From Corylus avellana (lineage: Eukaryota > Streptophyta > Magnoliopsida > Fagales > Betulaceae), in the NCBI RefSeq assembly GCF_901000735.1, contig NC_081541.1, forward strand, positions 8,485,055 to 8,549,054: a stretch of 64,000 nt of DNA. Direction: 5' to 3'. Position 1 is the first letter of the stretch. Each line of letters starts with the position of its first letter. The position numbers were made by a program, and so were the translations under genes. Positions 36,363 through 49,128 of this stretch are shown here, piece after piece. The notes below the pieces were generated by a model. The model did not search any database. It saw nothing but the letters and a program-made list of their open reading frames with translations, and was not told the DNA's origin.

Positions 36363-39300
36363 TAACGAGTCAAGCAAATTCGTTTTCATTTAATCCCTAA
36401 GTGTGTTTTAATTATTTTTATTTCAGATCCCGAATTACACTATAAATGTCTTGTAAATGTCTGGGGTAATGGACTGGTGTCATCTTCATGTTTACTTATG
36501 CTAAATGATTCATCAGATCACACATAGCTCTCTATTGAGTTTCCTTCTATCTTTTTATTTTCTCACATTGGCAAGGTCTAATGTTTTTAGCTTAGATGAA
36601 GAGTAGTGGAGACCTTTGTTTCCTCTTTTCTGACTTATGTGCATCAAGATCCCAATTTTTTACATGTAAGACACCAAATTGGTGTTAGATGTCGCTAGGA
36701 AGTTTCTTAGTAGGAATGAAGTTATTCACCGAACTCATATGTATTCAGTAGACTTTTCATTTATACAGCTGTGGCTGTGTCCCCCTTTGAACGGTTGGAA
36801 TTTTCTGTCATGGATCTGTTCCCTTGCAGGCTTGGGAAGGACGGGCATATGACTACTGTATGGAGAATTTAAGGAACATGGGTTTTCCTGTTGATGGACT
36901 TGCATTCGACCCAGACTTGGTGATATATTCACTTCTACACAACTTGAAGAGTTTATAGATGATGACATTTTGTTCTAGTCCTGAGATTTGAATTTTCTTT
37001 CCTGTTTCTAATCACATGCTGTTCAATTGTGTCATTTAGGTTATTAGAGGCCTTGTCATAGACAAAGAGAGAGGTAACTTGGTTAAGGCTGATCGATTTG
37101 GTTATATAAAGAGGGCTATGCATGGCACCAAGATGCTTTCTACTCGAGCTGTAAGGTATGGTTTGAATCTTATATTCTTAATTAAGCAAATTTTTTTACA
37201 GGAAAGCTGACCTGTGTGTTGTCTGAACGGTGGAGCAATAGTGAGTCTAATAGTGCACATGCAAGTATAAATCCTGTCTATTAATTAGCTAGAACATGTC
37301 CTCTACAAAAAATTGATTATGATCCAATCTTTTGGGGAGACAAAATATATAAATAAGGCCAATAAATTATACCTTGTGTTCTATTTGAGGCTTTCACTCC
37401 AATGTATTGTCTATGTGGTACTATGTGAAACTAATTAGTGAATTTATATCCTTGCACATGGATTATGTTTTCTGCTTTCTCTCATGGACTGCCTCATTGT
37501 CTTAGTACATTCATTGCTTTGGTTTCGTCAACATTTAGTATTTTGATGTATCATTTGTAAAAAAAAAACTGGAGTAATATGTTTTATAGTGCAAGCTTAA
37601 CTTTCTTTGCATGGAAGTGAGATGTATGGGAGGGAATTGGTGGATCTGCGGAAGGAAAGTCAATGGGAGTTCATGAATACTTTATTCTCTGTTTCAGAAG
37701 CTGTGGCTTATATGCAGGTAGTTTACCTTATAGTCTAAGATAATGTTGAACATCTTAGTCATCTTGTATTTATTATTAGGGGCAACTGTATTTAAGATTA
37801 GGGGAAACTATACTTACCCCTCTCAAACTTACACTCAAATTGCAATGTCCCCCAAACTTTAAAAAGTTGCATTTAATCCAGTCTATTATTCCTTGGCCAT
37901 GGAGACCCACAACCCTCCACAATTTTTTTGCCTTTTTTTTAAAATTTTTTTTTTTATCTGATGTAGGGGTATTATTGTCATTGTGGGTCACCTGTATCGC
38001 ACATAGCCCATTTTCTGTTGGATTTAACAAAAAACACAGGGATTAAGTGAAAGGGCTATGTAGTTTGTGGGTTGGGGAGGGGGGGGGGGGGGGAGGTGCA
38101 ACTTTAAAGTGTGGGGGACATTGTAATTTGAGCGTAAATGTGAAGGGGGTAAGTATAATTTCCCCTTATTATTTCTTTTCATGCTTGAATTTTACTAGTC
38201 CATGTTGACATTATCATTATAATATAAATTTTGTATTTAGAAGAGCTTCTCATTTTGATTATGCTGCTTGTAGAGGTTTCATACAGTTTTTTTTTTTAGA
38301 ACTCCATTTAATGCGATAAAAATAACATTCCCATCCCTTTCTCCCATTTTATAAAGCTAACATTAATGAGTTAGTAGACGGGTACTGCCATATTGATGTC
38401 AAGCGGCCTTTTCTTCTCAGCCCATATCCAGTACAAGTGCATGAAAGCCATGAATTCTGATATCAGTGTGGCATTTAAAGTTCTATGAAATTCTTTGAAA
38501 TTTCATATAGAGAGCACGATTTTAAAATTCTGAAAATGTGGACATTTTTAAAATTTATGTTGTGATTATATATATAGGTTCTAAATAGACAAGATGGGAG
38601 GGAAAAGAGAAACAAGTCGATTGATTCCAAAAACTTTTGTATCAATTAGTTCCCATATGAGTTAGCAATGTTCCAAACAAATAGAATTATTGGACACTTT
38701 TAGAACATATCGGTAATTAATTTATTAAGAATGGAGACAATTATGCCAGACTGCAAGTTTTCTCTTGAACAGAAGCACTATATACGAATGGGTTTTTAAC
38801 TTTCTTTCCATACCATCTGTGATGATCTTGTATGTAGTACCCTTTAGTTTCTATAGCATTGTTTCAGTTGCTTCTTATTTACTGTGCCTCATTTATTAAA
38901 AAAGATGTTGATATTTGACTTGTCATTGTATATTATATTACTTTTTTTTTTTTTTCCTTTGTGTAATCAACAATGAATTGAACTTTATTGAGGTCATGCG
39001 ATTCTTTTCAGATGGTTGACAGATTGGATGATGGAGCAATAACTGCCAAACTTGGTCCACTCGATTATAAAGGGCTTTATAAGGCAATATGCTTGAGAAA
39101 ATTTTATTAGGTAGTGGTATTCTGGTATACATTTTATTTGGTAGTTCTAACTCCTGAGATGGTTTCAGGCCGTTGGAAGAGCCCTCTTTAAGGCACATGT
39201 AGAAGGTCAACTTAAGGTACATATAACCATGGGTATAGATTTCCTGGTGTTCAATATTTTGGTTCATAAGAAACTATTAATTTTGGCATTCATACAGAGT

Positions 39301-40335
39301 GAGATAATGTCTAAGCCTGAACTGTTTGTTGAGCCTGATCCAGAACTGCCTTTGGCACTTTTGGACCAAAAGGAGGTATTGTATTTTAACTTTTTATCCT
39401 TGCATAGCATGTAAAATCATTTTACTCCTTAGTTACTCTTGGATTTTCATGTGTCAGGCTGGTAAAAAGCTTTTGCTTATTACCAACTCAGATTATCATT
39501 ACACAGACAAGATGATGCAGCATTCCTTTAACAGATTTCTTCCCAACGATATGGGTTGGCGAGACCTATTTGATATTGTGAGTAGACCTCTTCTACTTTA
39601 TGCTGCACTGACTAGTTATTATTCTCTAGGACCTTTGCTAATTAATGCTCAAACCATAATAGAATAAGCTTTGGATGGGACCATATTTTGAAGTATGGTA
39701 CAAAAATGTTGTTATTCTCACTATCATTCCTTTCCTAATCATGTCTGAAACAACAGCCTTGATTTTTTTTTCCTGAACATTATCCTTCTCACTTGATTAG
39801 ATTATTTTCTCTCTTCATTTTTCTGGAAGAAGAAAAAGATTAATGAAAAATGGAATTCTAACAGAGCATCAATGAGCACTACATGTGTTTTTTTCCCTCC
39901 ACGCTATGTGTAGGTAATAGTTTCAGCAAGGAAGCCAGAATTCTTCCAAATGTCGCATCCGATGTATGAGGTGGTGACAGGGGAGGGCCTTATGCGTCCA
40001 TGCTTCAAGGCTCATACAGGTTATTGTTATTTTAGTCCTTGTGCTTGTTAAATCATTGCACTGTATGTCTTAGTTCTGAGGTGAAAAAGTTCAAACTTTT
40101 ACCTTATCATGTTCTCCTGTCTCATTACATTTGCTTTTGTTTCTAAGATGCACAAACCTAGTAATAAATTATTGTTTGGAGAGGAATCGCCTTTTGTAGG
40201 ATACTATCCCTGTATAACATGCTATATGGTTAGGTTATGGATTTTTTGTTCTGTCACATTTAGTCTGGGCTTTGCTTGCCCAGAAGTGCCTGCCTAAGTG
40301 GCATGCAAGCACAAGAAGTATGTTAATTGACAGCC

Positions 40336-40391
<56 letters not shown>

Positions 40392-43300
40392 GAGAGAATT
40401 ATTACTCAGGATGATTATGATACAACGATTACGATCTAAAATTCAAAAGAGCAATGACATCCACAAAAGCATAATGCATATGGCCCAAAGCATGCACCTT
40501 TTGTTGTCCACATAATGCAAAGAGAAACTGCGTCCTTTTGTACTGTATTATTTGGTTGTACATCGTGTGAAAAGCTATATTGGGTGGTAAATGATTTGAG
40601 TAATGAATATAAGCATATCATGTAGTAAGTGAAATCAATGCGTATTACGCTAGCATAAGCATCAAGCTATCTTGCATTTCGAATAATTAATGTGAAGTAA
40701 CCACCACGCCATTTGATGATGTGCTGTGAAGCTAATGATTTATGAATGATATTCTTAAATTGATAAAAAAAAATTGATATTTCTGTTCTCAACCAACATT
40801 GCTAAGACTGCTGAGAAATCCTTAAATACATGCCACGCTATATGAATGGCTTTTGTGGTTTATATTGATCATTAAACATTACTAGTCTATACTTTGAATT
40901 TATCAATATGATTCGACATTCTCATAATTCATTCTACATTTCTACCATCTTCTTTCTACAGGGGGCTTGTATTCAGGTGGAAGTGCTCAAATGGTTGAGA
41001 ATTCCTTAAATATCCATGGAGATGAGATACTGTATGTTGGTGACCATATTTACACTGATGTGAGTCAATCCAAAGTCCATCTTCGATGGCGAACAGCATT
41101 GATTTGTCGAGAATTGGAAGAAGAGGTTAGTGTATCTGACATTTGCTTTGCATGCTATAGGGGAAAGGCAATCATACATGTTTTTGGAATATCAGATGTC
41201 TCTGAAGTTGAATCACTTGCTGTGATGGGCACAGTATATTAGACTTGATAGTAGAAATTAAAATTGAATCTAAAAGAATATTTCCTAGCGCCCAATGATG
41301 CTTTATATTGAACTGTATTGGTTCTACAGATGAAAACACTTTTGAACTACCAATTGTTTTTACAGTCAGTTTACCTGCTGTTTGATGCTGTTTGAGATTG
41401 TTGACACCTTTGTCTTTTATACTAACGAAGAGTCTTTTATGGTTAATGAAATATTGGAACTGCAGTATAGTTCTTTGATTCGTAGTCGAGGGCATAGAGC
41501 ATCACTAGTAGAGCTTATCAATCAAAAGGAGGTAGTAGGTGATCTTTTTAACCAACTTCGGCTTGCTCTGCAAAGGCGAACAAAAGCACGTCCGGCTCAA
41601 GTAAGCTTTGTCCTGTTACATGCTCCTTATATTATTTATAATGTTATACCTTGTCCTGCCTTTGTATTGCTACCCCTTTTTTGTAATTTTGCGTAATGTT
41701 CACCATGTTTCAATGCGGTGTCCTTCATGTACTTGTTCTTGTGATGCTTATCTTATTTTCATATTGCCCTTCCTTCTAGCATGCTTTATGTTGCTTTGCA
41801 TTCCTTTTACATTTTTCGCAAATTTGAAATCAGTTGGTCTCTCTTCTTTTTAAATGAATAGAAATCCTAACCTGATATGTTTAATGATCTCCAAGATCAT
41901 GTGTCTGGCAATGTAGTTCTTGATAATTCGTTTGAAATTTCTCCATACACTTTCAGACCCTTGCTGCTACTAACATGGATGATCAAGAACTCACAGAAAG
42001 CATGCAAAAGTTACTTATTGTTATGCAAAGACTAGATGAAAAAATTGCTCCAATGCTAGAAACAGATGGGGAGCACTTCAACAAAAGGTGAGATGAGGTC
42101 GGCAAACTTTTGATTTAGATCCCTGTCTCTCATTAACTCATCAAATCATCTCTATATTTCTGGAGCCTGTTTAAGATTCCGTTTGAAGGGCCTAAAAGTG
42201 TTTTTAACACTCAAAAGGTCCGTTTGAAGAAAAAAGTATTCGTTTGGTAAAAAAATTAAAAACGCTTTTAAGAGTCCAAAAAGGCTAAAAATAGCCAAAA
42301 CACACTTTTGGCAAAAGTTTAAAAATGAAGTTTTTGCCCAAAAGCCTTTTTTGACTTAAAAGCTCTATTTCTCAAAAACAATCACAAACAGGCTCTTAGC
42401 CTCATACTACTTTCATTGTATATTTATGTGTAAATGAGGTTGTACTGCTTAGTCATTGCCTTGGATGATGTTTAAAAGTATAACTGGGCAGATTCATTAT
42501 CGGCTAATAAGTTAGGTCACGCCTTTAGGTTTTAATAGGGCAAGCAATTCTTTTTATGCTTCTTGACTCACCTGAGTCATGAATCATGATGCTGGTTTTA
42601 TTCATATTATTAATCTAGTATTAGAATATCTGTAATAGATCTTTGATGAACTTCTCATTTTCTTTCCTCAGTCCTTTGTTTTTTTTTCTCGCTTCTTTGG
42701 GAGAGGGCGAAGTTGAGTCATCATTCATTTGTGAGGAAATTGTATTCACAACTACTTTATATGTTCAAGGAGCCGCCACCTTACAAATACGCTCACAAGT
42801 TTCATAAGGATGCGCCAGGTGCAATGCAGAAAGATTTGAACATAAAATGAAAGTCGATTGGAATCTAAAAAACCGCTAGCCTCCAAATAATTTCTTCACA
42901 TGAAAATCTTCTATCAAAATCTGTTGCTTCACCTCACATCCCACATCAAGTCCTTCTAAGACTTACTAACTTGTTCCTGCTAAGTTGAATTTACTTCTGG
43001 CTTCATGCATTTACTCTGTTTCCACTGAAAAGAGAGGAGATTTTTTCTTTTTATGTGATATGTAACTTAGATTTAACGCATTCTAAACATAGAGTTAACA
43101 TGCTGCACCTGTCATGCATTAGGTGGGGATTCCTTTCACGTGCAGGCCTGTGGGACAAAAGCCATTTGATGAGACAAATTGAGAAGTATGTTCTCTTTTC
43201 TAGACATGCTGCACCCAGATCTTAATTGTATAGAATTCTGGTCATGGCTGCAACTGCAGTTGAAGTGTAATTGTAAATATTCTCCCCCAAAATGACCTTC

Positions 43301-43553
43301 TTAAATCTTTGTAATGCAGGTATGCTGATATATATACTTCTAGGGTCTCAAATTTCTTACATTACACACCCTTCATGTATTTCCAATCACAAGAACAGGT
43401 ATTCGGAGTATCTTGGTATATCATTTCTTTGTTTTTTTTTTTGGTTTGGCAGATAGACTAACTTCTGATATGCTTTCTCTTCTGCAGACGCTTGCTCATG
43501 ATTCATATTCATACTACAGTTCGGAGCTCAACGGGACAGCCACTGACAATTAG
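34720..43553 (+). CDS. HAD-superfamily IG 5'-nucleotidase, probably plastid-targeted
   Basis: Seventeen exons: 34720-35038, 35529-35626, 36195-36314, 36830-36919, 37040-37155, 37618-37717, 39012-39083, 39169-39216, 39298-39375, 39458-39577, 39914-40019, 40962-41125, 41466-41600, 41957-42087, 43133-43195, 43320-43398, 43488-43553 (TAG). In frame throughout: 634 aa from ATG 34720, or 613 aa from ATG 34783 (MASTNFLRNP), which has the better context and looks like a transit-peptide start rich in Ser, Thr and Arg. HAD motif I is GYDMDYT (Asp 168 and 170), motif II LLITNS (about 353-358), motif IV YVGDHIYTD (about 448-455). The family (PF05761) hydrolyses nucleoside monophosphates; the plant substrate is not settled. 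Best relatives: Arabidopsis AT2G23890 and AT5G48960. The intron after 39083 appears to start with GC. Confidence 0.93.
36329..36359. repeat. CA microsatellite in nucleotidase intron 3
   Basis: About 15 ca units, 15 bp downstream of the splice donor at 36315. Confidence 0.9.
37779..38165. mobile_element. Mutator-type MITE in nucleotidase intron 6
   Basis: The arms starting near 37801 (ggggaaactatacttacccc) and ending at 38165 (aagtataatttcccc) are inverted repeats extending inwards through tcaaattgcaatgtccccca and its complement. Flanks ttattatta (37770-37778) and ttattattt (38166-38174) fit a 9-bp duplication with one difference. A run of G (38079-38094) marks the centre. Confidence 0.75.
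40337..40397. repeat. Compound TA/GA microsatellite in nucleotidase intron 11
   Basis: A TA run followed by a long GA run broken by a single ggga. Same layout as 32357-32394. Confidence 0.9.
42163..42395. mobile_element. hAT-like MITE in nucleotidase intron 14
   Basis: Ends gagcctgttt and aaacaggctc are perfect 10-bp inverted repeats. The interior (cgtttggtaaaaaaatt, aaaacgcttttaagagtcca) is shared with the element at 43726-43920. No clear 8-bp duplication. Confidence 0.65.
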
Positions 43554-43725
43554 AGCAAATTTTGTGTTTTAAAACTATCCATGACAGTGATGGTCATATA
43601 AATTATCATTGGTGTGGATTTCTAGACAATGTTGATTCAAACAGTGTTCTAAACAATCCATAATGCTGACAGACTGACTGGGTATGAATTATAATGAAAC
43701 AAATTAGAGTAGTAACATGTCTAAG

Positions 43726-43920
43726 AGAGTGTTTGAGTGTGCGTTTGAGTAGTTTAAAAATGCGTTTAATATTCAAAAAGTTTGTTTTAGTAAAAAAATT
43801 TGAAAGTGCTTTTAAGGGTCCAAAAAGCTTAAAAATGGTTAAAATGTACTTTTGGCTCATCAAAAAACGCTTTTTTAACTTAAAAACTCTATTTTTCAAA
43901 TAGAATCCCAAACATGCTCT
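43726..43920. mobile_element. Second member of the hAT-like MITE family, downstream of the nucleotidase gene
   Basis: Begins agagtgtttgag and ends cccaaacatgctct; the interior (gtgcttttaagggtccaaaa) matches the 42163-42395 copy. Lies 170 bp after the nucleotidase stop, possibly in its 3' untranslated region. Confidence 0.65.
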
Positions 43921-44125
43921 AATTAATCCAATTAAACATATCTATGTTATTTGTATCATAATATCTAACTTGTAACATTTCTATTTCAAAGTCTCTCTTG
44001 CATTGCACATGCCAAAACATTGCAAGAACCAACATGTTGGGAAAACTCATCCTTCCATAGTTTGATCGCAGCAAGATTGCTTGATTCAGCTTTGTTTTTC
44101 TCCTTTTCCAAAACATTTACTAAAA

Positions 44126-44897
44126 GGGAAAATATATTATAAATCCTTAAGTCAACGCGCTAAAATTAAAAATTCCTTAGGTTTTTTTGTTTTTTTTGAA
44201 AAAGTTACTCCCTGTGTCAATTAAAATGACAATAAAATCTTTGCCGTCAAAATTTTTTAACAGCTGTTAGGGCCACTCAAAACACACCGTTTTATCTTAT
44301 TAAAATATTAATTTTTTATTAATTTAATTTAAAAATTAAATCTAAAAACTAAAAAAAAAAAATTGAAGGGTGGCCAGGAGTGGCAAGGTCCAGCCACCCC
44401 AAACCCCCAATGGGGTGAGCCACCCCAACGGTGGTTTGCCCACTCCTGGGGTGAGCCCCAAACCACCCAAGGGGTGGCTCGAGGTTGGTTTGCCCAACCC
44501 TGGGGTAAGCCCCAAACCACCCATGGGGTGGCTCGAGCCACCCCTTGGGTGGTTTGGGGTGGCTCGCGGCCACCCCTAACCACCTATGGATGGGGTGAAG
44601 GGGTGGCCCGCAAACCCCCAATGGGGTGGGCAAATCATCCTGGCCATCCTTTAATTTTTTTTTTTTTTTTGAATTTTTAGATTTAATTTTTTTAATTAAA
44701 TTAATTAAAAATTAATATTTCAATTAGGTAAAACGGTGCGTTTTGAGTGGCCTTAATAGCTGTTAAAAAATTTTGATGGTAGGGATTTTATTGTCATTTC
44801 AATTGATCCAGGGAATAAATTGTCGAAAAAAAAAAAAAAAAACTAGAGAGTTTTTAATTTTAACGCGTTAACTTAGAGACTTATAATATATTTTCCA
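44126..44897. mobile_element. 772-bp palindromic Mutator-type element with GC-rich core and perfect 9-bp target duplication
   Basis: Identical flanks ttactaaaa at 44117-44125 and 44898-44906. The arms (ggaaaatatattataa at the left, ttataatatattttcc at the right) pair almost completely for about 250 bp. The core (44368-44650) is packed with ggggtggctcgag/ctcgagccacccc blocks in both orientations, very different in composition from its AT-rich arms. It encodes nothing recognisable; the open frames in the core are a by-product of the repeats. Confidence 0.85.
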
Positions 44898-45074
44898 TTA
44901 CTAAAATAAGCTGTGGTTGGATGCAAATCTATTGACACCCCCTTTTGACTCTCTTTCTCTAATTATTTTTTATTTTAAATGACAATAAATTTTGGATCAG
45001 TGTATAACGTTTCCTCTACATGAATTGGGTAAGACTTTGACTTCGTTAGAGGGCGTAGTTACAAAGAATTATTT

Positions 45075-45160
45075 CCACCTAAGAGGATTCGAACCTTGTA
45101 GCTAATGGGGATGCTATTAAAATCAAAACTTTTACCATCTGAGTTAACCCTTTAAGGCTT
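45075..45160 (-). mobile_element. Possible second tRNA-derived SINE family, partial
   Basis: Read on the minus strand it gives ggttaactcagatggtaaaa (A-box-like) and later aaggttcgaatcctcttagg (B-box-like). Spacing resembles a tRNA-type promoter, but no A-tail or duplication is clear. Confidence 0.45.
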
Positions 45161-45642
45161 TTCTAGTGAGACACGCTATATATTTTTTTTTTCACACCTA
45201 TTTTAACACTTCTTTAAAATGTTTTAAAAGTTACGGGAGTGTAAAAATGAGTGTAGAAAAGTGAGAGTATCTGTAAGTCACTTTGGCCGCGGTATCAAAC
45301 TGTTTAAGTCAATTATTTGTATCAATTTATTCTGATCGGGTTGAATTTATATCGAGTTTGTGGGTCGTGTTTTAAAAGCCTTCCTAGTGGCTGGGCACTT
45401 TCACATCTTCCTTACAATTTCCCAGGCAGCGGATTGTTGGGGATATTCATCCTTGAAGGATTTGCGGTTTAGAGGAGGGAAGGGGGACGGGAAGAGCCTT
45501 AAACCCTAATGCCCTGCCTGTGTTATCTCTGTGAGTGATGAGCGAGTCAACAATTATGCAATCTCTTTTTGATGGGTTTAGTTTAGTTTAAGCAGAGTTG
45601 TAGGAAGTCGAAAGCTTTTTGGAAAATTTGGAAAGGGAAGAG

Positions 45643-48600
45643 ATGAAGAAGCTGAGATGGGCAATGGACGGAGACTTTTGGGAGCTGGACGCGTCGACAC
45701 CCAGGACCCTGGAAGGCTTGGCCCGGCCGGCTCCGGGCGACCCAATTCCACTGGGACTGTCCAGAGGCAGCAGGCTGTCGAGGGCCAAGCAGCTCCACTT
45801 CATGCAGCGCTTCATGACCGCACCATTCGTCCCCTCTTACGCCGCCGCCTCCGACGGCCTCGCTCTGCACCGCGCCCTCACCATTCCCTTCTCTGAGAAC
45901 TGGTTCGTCTCTCTGTTGGGTCAGTTCAATTTGCACAAGTTTTGGTCGTCTTTAATGAATGAGAGTGGAGAAACACCACCACCGAGCTCAGCGTCCTCAT
46001 GGCGGCAGCATATGGAAAGAATTGGGAGACACCTTCGCAACAAATCATTGTATGCCCTCGGTTTCTCTTCCGAACTATTGTTAACACCCGATGATACTCT
46101 GCTTCTTAGCTTAGATTCACATTCATATTCACATGGTAATAAGAAGACTCCTCGAAAGAAAGCAGTCCTTCACCACAAGGTATTCGTTCTGTGTTGCGTT
46201 ACATTCCCTATTTATGTGTTGTGTTGTTCTAGTAAAGAAAAAGGATTCTGCTTGTTTGGGATAGTGTAAGTCTTCTCTCAACAGGGAAAGAAGCTGGCTC
46301 AAGCTTCTTCGTTTTGCCTATCTTGGCTAATTAACGAGAAGAGTAATGCTAGATATCACCTTCATCCGGATGAAAAGGTTTTTCCTTCACAATGAGTGAA
46401 AGGGGAGACCCCACAAAAATGTAGAGGAAAAACCTTCCCATCCGGATGAAATCCTGATGAAAAGGTGGTACCTACCATTACTCTAGCGATAAACAGTAGG
46501 AAATTAACAGGTTCTAAATGATAGATAAGGATTCTATCTAGATAGATAAAGTCTAGTGTAACGACCTATCAAGAAAAAGCACTAGCCACATCTACGTTAT
46601 CACCCCAAAAGTGCTAGTAAATTTCAAGCTTTCCTAGAATTCTTTATAAAGTCTAATTTTTTCTAGTAACTAGGCAATGTGAGACTTAGCGTTCATGACT
46701 ATCTTTATTACATGATATGGTGTTAATAGGTGGCTTTTATACCATTTGTAGTGGGCCAAAGAGAATCGCTAACCATATTTGCCCAATAACCCCAAAATGA
46801 CTCTACGACACATTGGAGTTATACTCCTATGGCCAATGGGCTCCTACGACAAATGGAGCTATGCTCCTTATTGATTCCCTCTTCTAGAAAGAAATCTGCT
46901 ATTTGTACTTCATAATGCCTTCTATTTGCATAACAGACTGATTCATATGGGTATAATGCATGTGCTTTTTTTGAAGTTCCCCAATCACAACTTAACGGTG
47001 GAAGCAGTTTCACCAGGACTTTTTGTTGACAAGTCCGGTAATTATTGGGATGTACCCTTTTCCATGGCGATTGATCTGGCTTCTCTTGCTTCTGATGCTG
47101 GTGCAAGTTATCATCTATGTATGCACCATAACACTGGGTCACCCACTCAATTCGAAGGTGATCAGAGCACTCATGAACCACCTGCTACTCTCCTTCCAGG
47201 ATTGTCCCTCAAAACTGCATTTTCCTTCAAACAGAATTTTGACATTTGGAGGAGTAAAGCTCAGAAGTTGAAGATGGTGCAACCATATGACATGTTCCTT
47301 TCAACTCCTCATGTATCGGCTTCAGGGATCATTGGTGAGCAAGCTACTGCCTCTCTTGCCTGCTTAGATGAGGACGGGGACTGCTATAAGCTTTAGTGTT
47401 CACATGCTTTTCAATGGATGAATGCTTGACCCAGGAAATATTTAAGGAAATAGATCATCATATAATATTTAAGAAAATAAACCATCATATCTTGTATTTT
47501 ATTAATGGTCATGCAAGATACTGCAGGTGGTGGAACTAATGACATTGAAACTGTGCACTTGCGTCTATATAACTAATAAAGAACAGAAATGGGAAAATTG
47601 GAAATTGTCTTGTTCTCTCTTCTCTCTGACCTCTATTATACCGATATCTCAAATATGAGGACTGGTCTGATAGTATGTTTCTTTCAATATAATAGTTCAG
47701 GACATTTTCATCATTGAAGTCTCAGGTTGGGCAAAGTGTAAAAGATCTAGCATTTATTTTGTCATGAACACCATTTGTTGTGTTGCTTAGCATGATGAAC
47801 ATGGTAGAATACATGATCAATGGCAAATACATATCTGCGGTGCTTACTAATTAATGTATAAAACTCATCATATCCTTAATATCTCTTAGATGTTGTTTCA
47901 TAGGTGCTGCTTTGACTGCCTCTGTTGGAGATTGCTCAGTTAGAGCACAAGATGGTTCTCAGGATTCCAATGGATTCTCTTTCCAGGCATCTGGAGTAAA
48001 ATCTGCCTTCCTAGCAGATCTGTTTGCATCAGTTTCATTTGCAGCTCAGCATGGAAATTTCCAAAGGCTATATCTAGATCTCACCCGCTTTCATGCCCGC
48101 TTTGATTTTCCTTCTGGTTCCAGATTTCTTTCAGGTGCTACACGTGTAACACAAGATCTTCTTAATTCTCAACAGCCAAGTCTGGAAGCCATTCAGGCTA
48201 TTTGCCCCAATACCACCCTTTCTCTTCAGCAGCAGGTTCCTGCATTTCTCTCATAATCTTGTGTTTATATTTTTGCAAAGTACTTTCCTGACAAATCTAA
48301 AAGTTATTTTTACAAAAGATAGAAATACGGGCTATGCAATTCAGTTTAAAAACACGTATCTTTTATTTCTCTCTCGTTTTTTTGTGAAAGCAGCTGGTTG
48401 AACAACTCTAGTGATGATTGCTTCCTTTTTACTTGTTCAACCTGAATAGATTACTCGCAAATGAAAGCTTCAAATGCTTCTAGCTGAATTTTTTTCTCAA
48501 ATATTGGCTGCCTGTTGATTTAAACACCAAAATTTTTAGTAAAATGTAAAAAAAGTTTGTTTTGATTTTGAGTAATATGATTATGGCATGCTAAGAGACA

Positions 48601-48923
48601 TGGTGTGAGATTTATCCTCTCTCTCTTTTTCTTTAATGGCCTTTTATTGTCCTTTTGAATTACTTATTAATATAGCATATAATAAAGTCATCAACATCAC
48701 AAGAAGTTCTATCTACTTCTTTCAGATTGCTGGACCTTTTAGTTTTAGAGTTGATTCAGGAGTTGCAGTTGATTTGAAGAACCAAGACTGGCCTATACGT
48801 GTGGATGAACCTGTTTTTGCCATTGAATATGCATTGCATGTCCTTGGTTCTGCAAAGGCTGTGGCATGGTATTCGCCAAAGCACCAAGAATGCATGGTGG
48901 AACTGCGTTTTTTTGAGATATAA
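45643..48923 (+). CDS. TGD4: Trigalactosyldiacylglycerol 4 (TGD4), plastid outer-envelope lipid transfer protein
   Basis: Four exons: 45643-46179, 46977-47334, 47904-48235, 48726-48923 (TAA), in frame, 474 aa; Arabidopsis TGD4 (AT3G06960) is about 479 aa. Start is the ATG of MKKLRWAMDGDFWELD; no ATG occurs upstream in frame before a stop. Family landmarks: STPRTLEGLARPAPGDPIPLGLSRG at the N-terminus, IPFSENWFVSLLGQF, GLFVDKSGNYWDVPFSMAIDLASL, YHLCMHHNTGSP, LTRFHARFDFPSGSRFLSGAT and the C-terminus SAKAVAWYSPKHQECMVELRFFE. TGD4 is a beta-barrel-type phosphatidic-acid-binding protein of the outer chloroplast envelope that works with TGD1-3 to bring ER lipids into plastids. Intron 1 carries a hairpin MITE and an LTR fragment. 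A TGD4/MUSTANG neighbourhood is also found in Arabidopsis. Confidence 0.95.
46341..46483. mobile_element. Short hairpin MITE in TGD4 intron 1
   Basis: Ends gagtaatgctagatatcacc and ggtggtacctaccattactc are inverted; inside, catccggatgaaaaggtttt faces aaaaccttcccatccggatg. Confidence 0.75.
46556..46742 (-). repeat. Reverse copy of the TGTAAC...GTTACA LTR in TGD4 intron 1
   Basis: Begins gtgtaacgacctatcaagaa, the reverse complement of the LTR end (tctggatcgttac), then agcactagccacatctacg, the complement of the conserved gcagatgtggctagcg block, and continues through ctagtaactaggcaatgtg. Fourth copy of this family in the window; its other end is missing. Confidence 0.7.
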
Positions 48924-49128
48924 TCCATATTCTTTTGTACGTGTGCAGAAGTTTCTCTTCTTTTCTCTGTGTTTTCATATTGTGAATCATTTGAGGGAGA
49001 CTGTTTCTGTCACTATTTGAAATTTATGTAGTATTCAAATTATTTAATTTGAGAAATATCATAGTAATTCTGGCAGCTAAGCCTCCGTTTACGCATCGAC
49101 GAGGCTCTCTGAAGTGCTTCTAGAAAGG

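Noticed and set aside
44329..44680. Several overlapping open frames of 60-105 codons on both strands rich in Pro, Gly and Trp.
   Set aside because: They arise from the GC-rich inverted blocks of the mobile element, read similarly in many frames, and have no start context or family.
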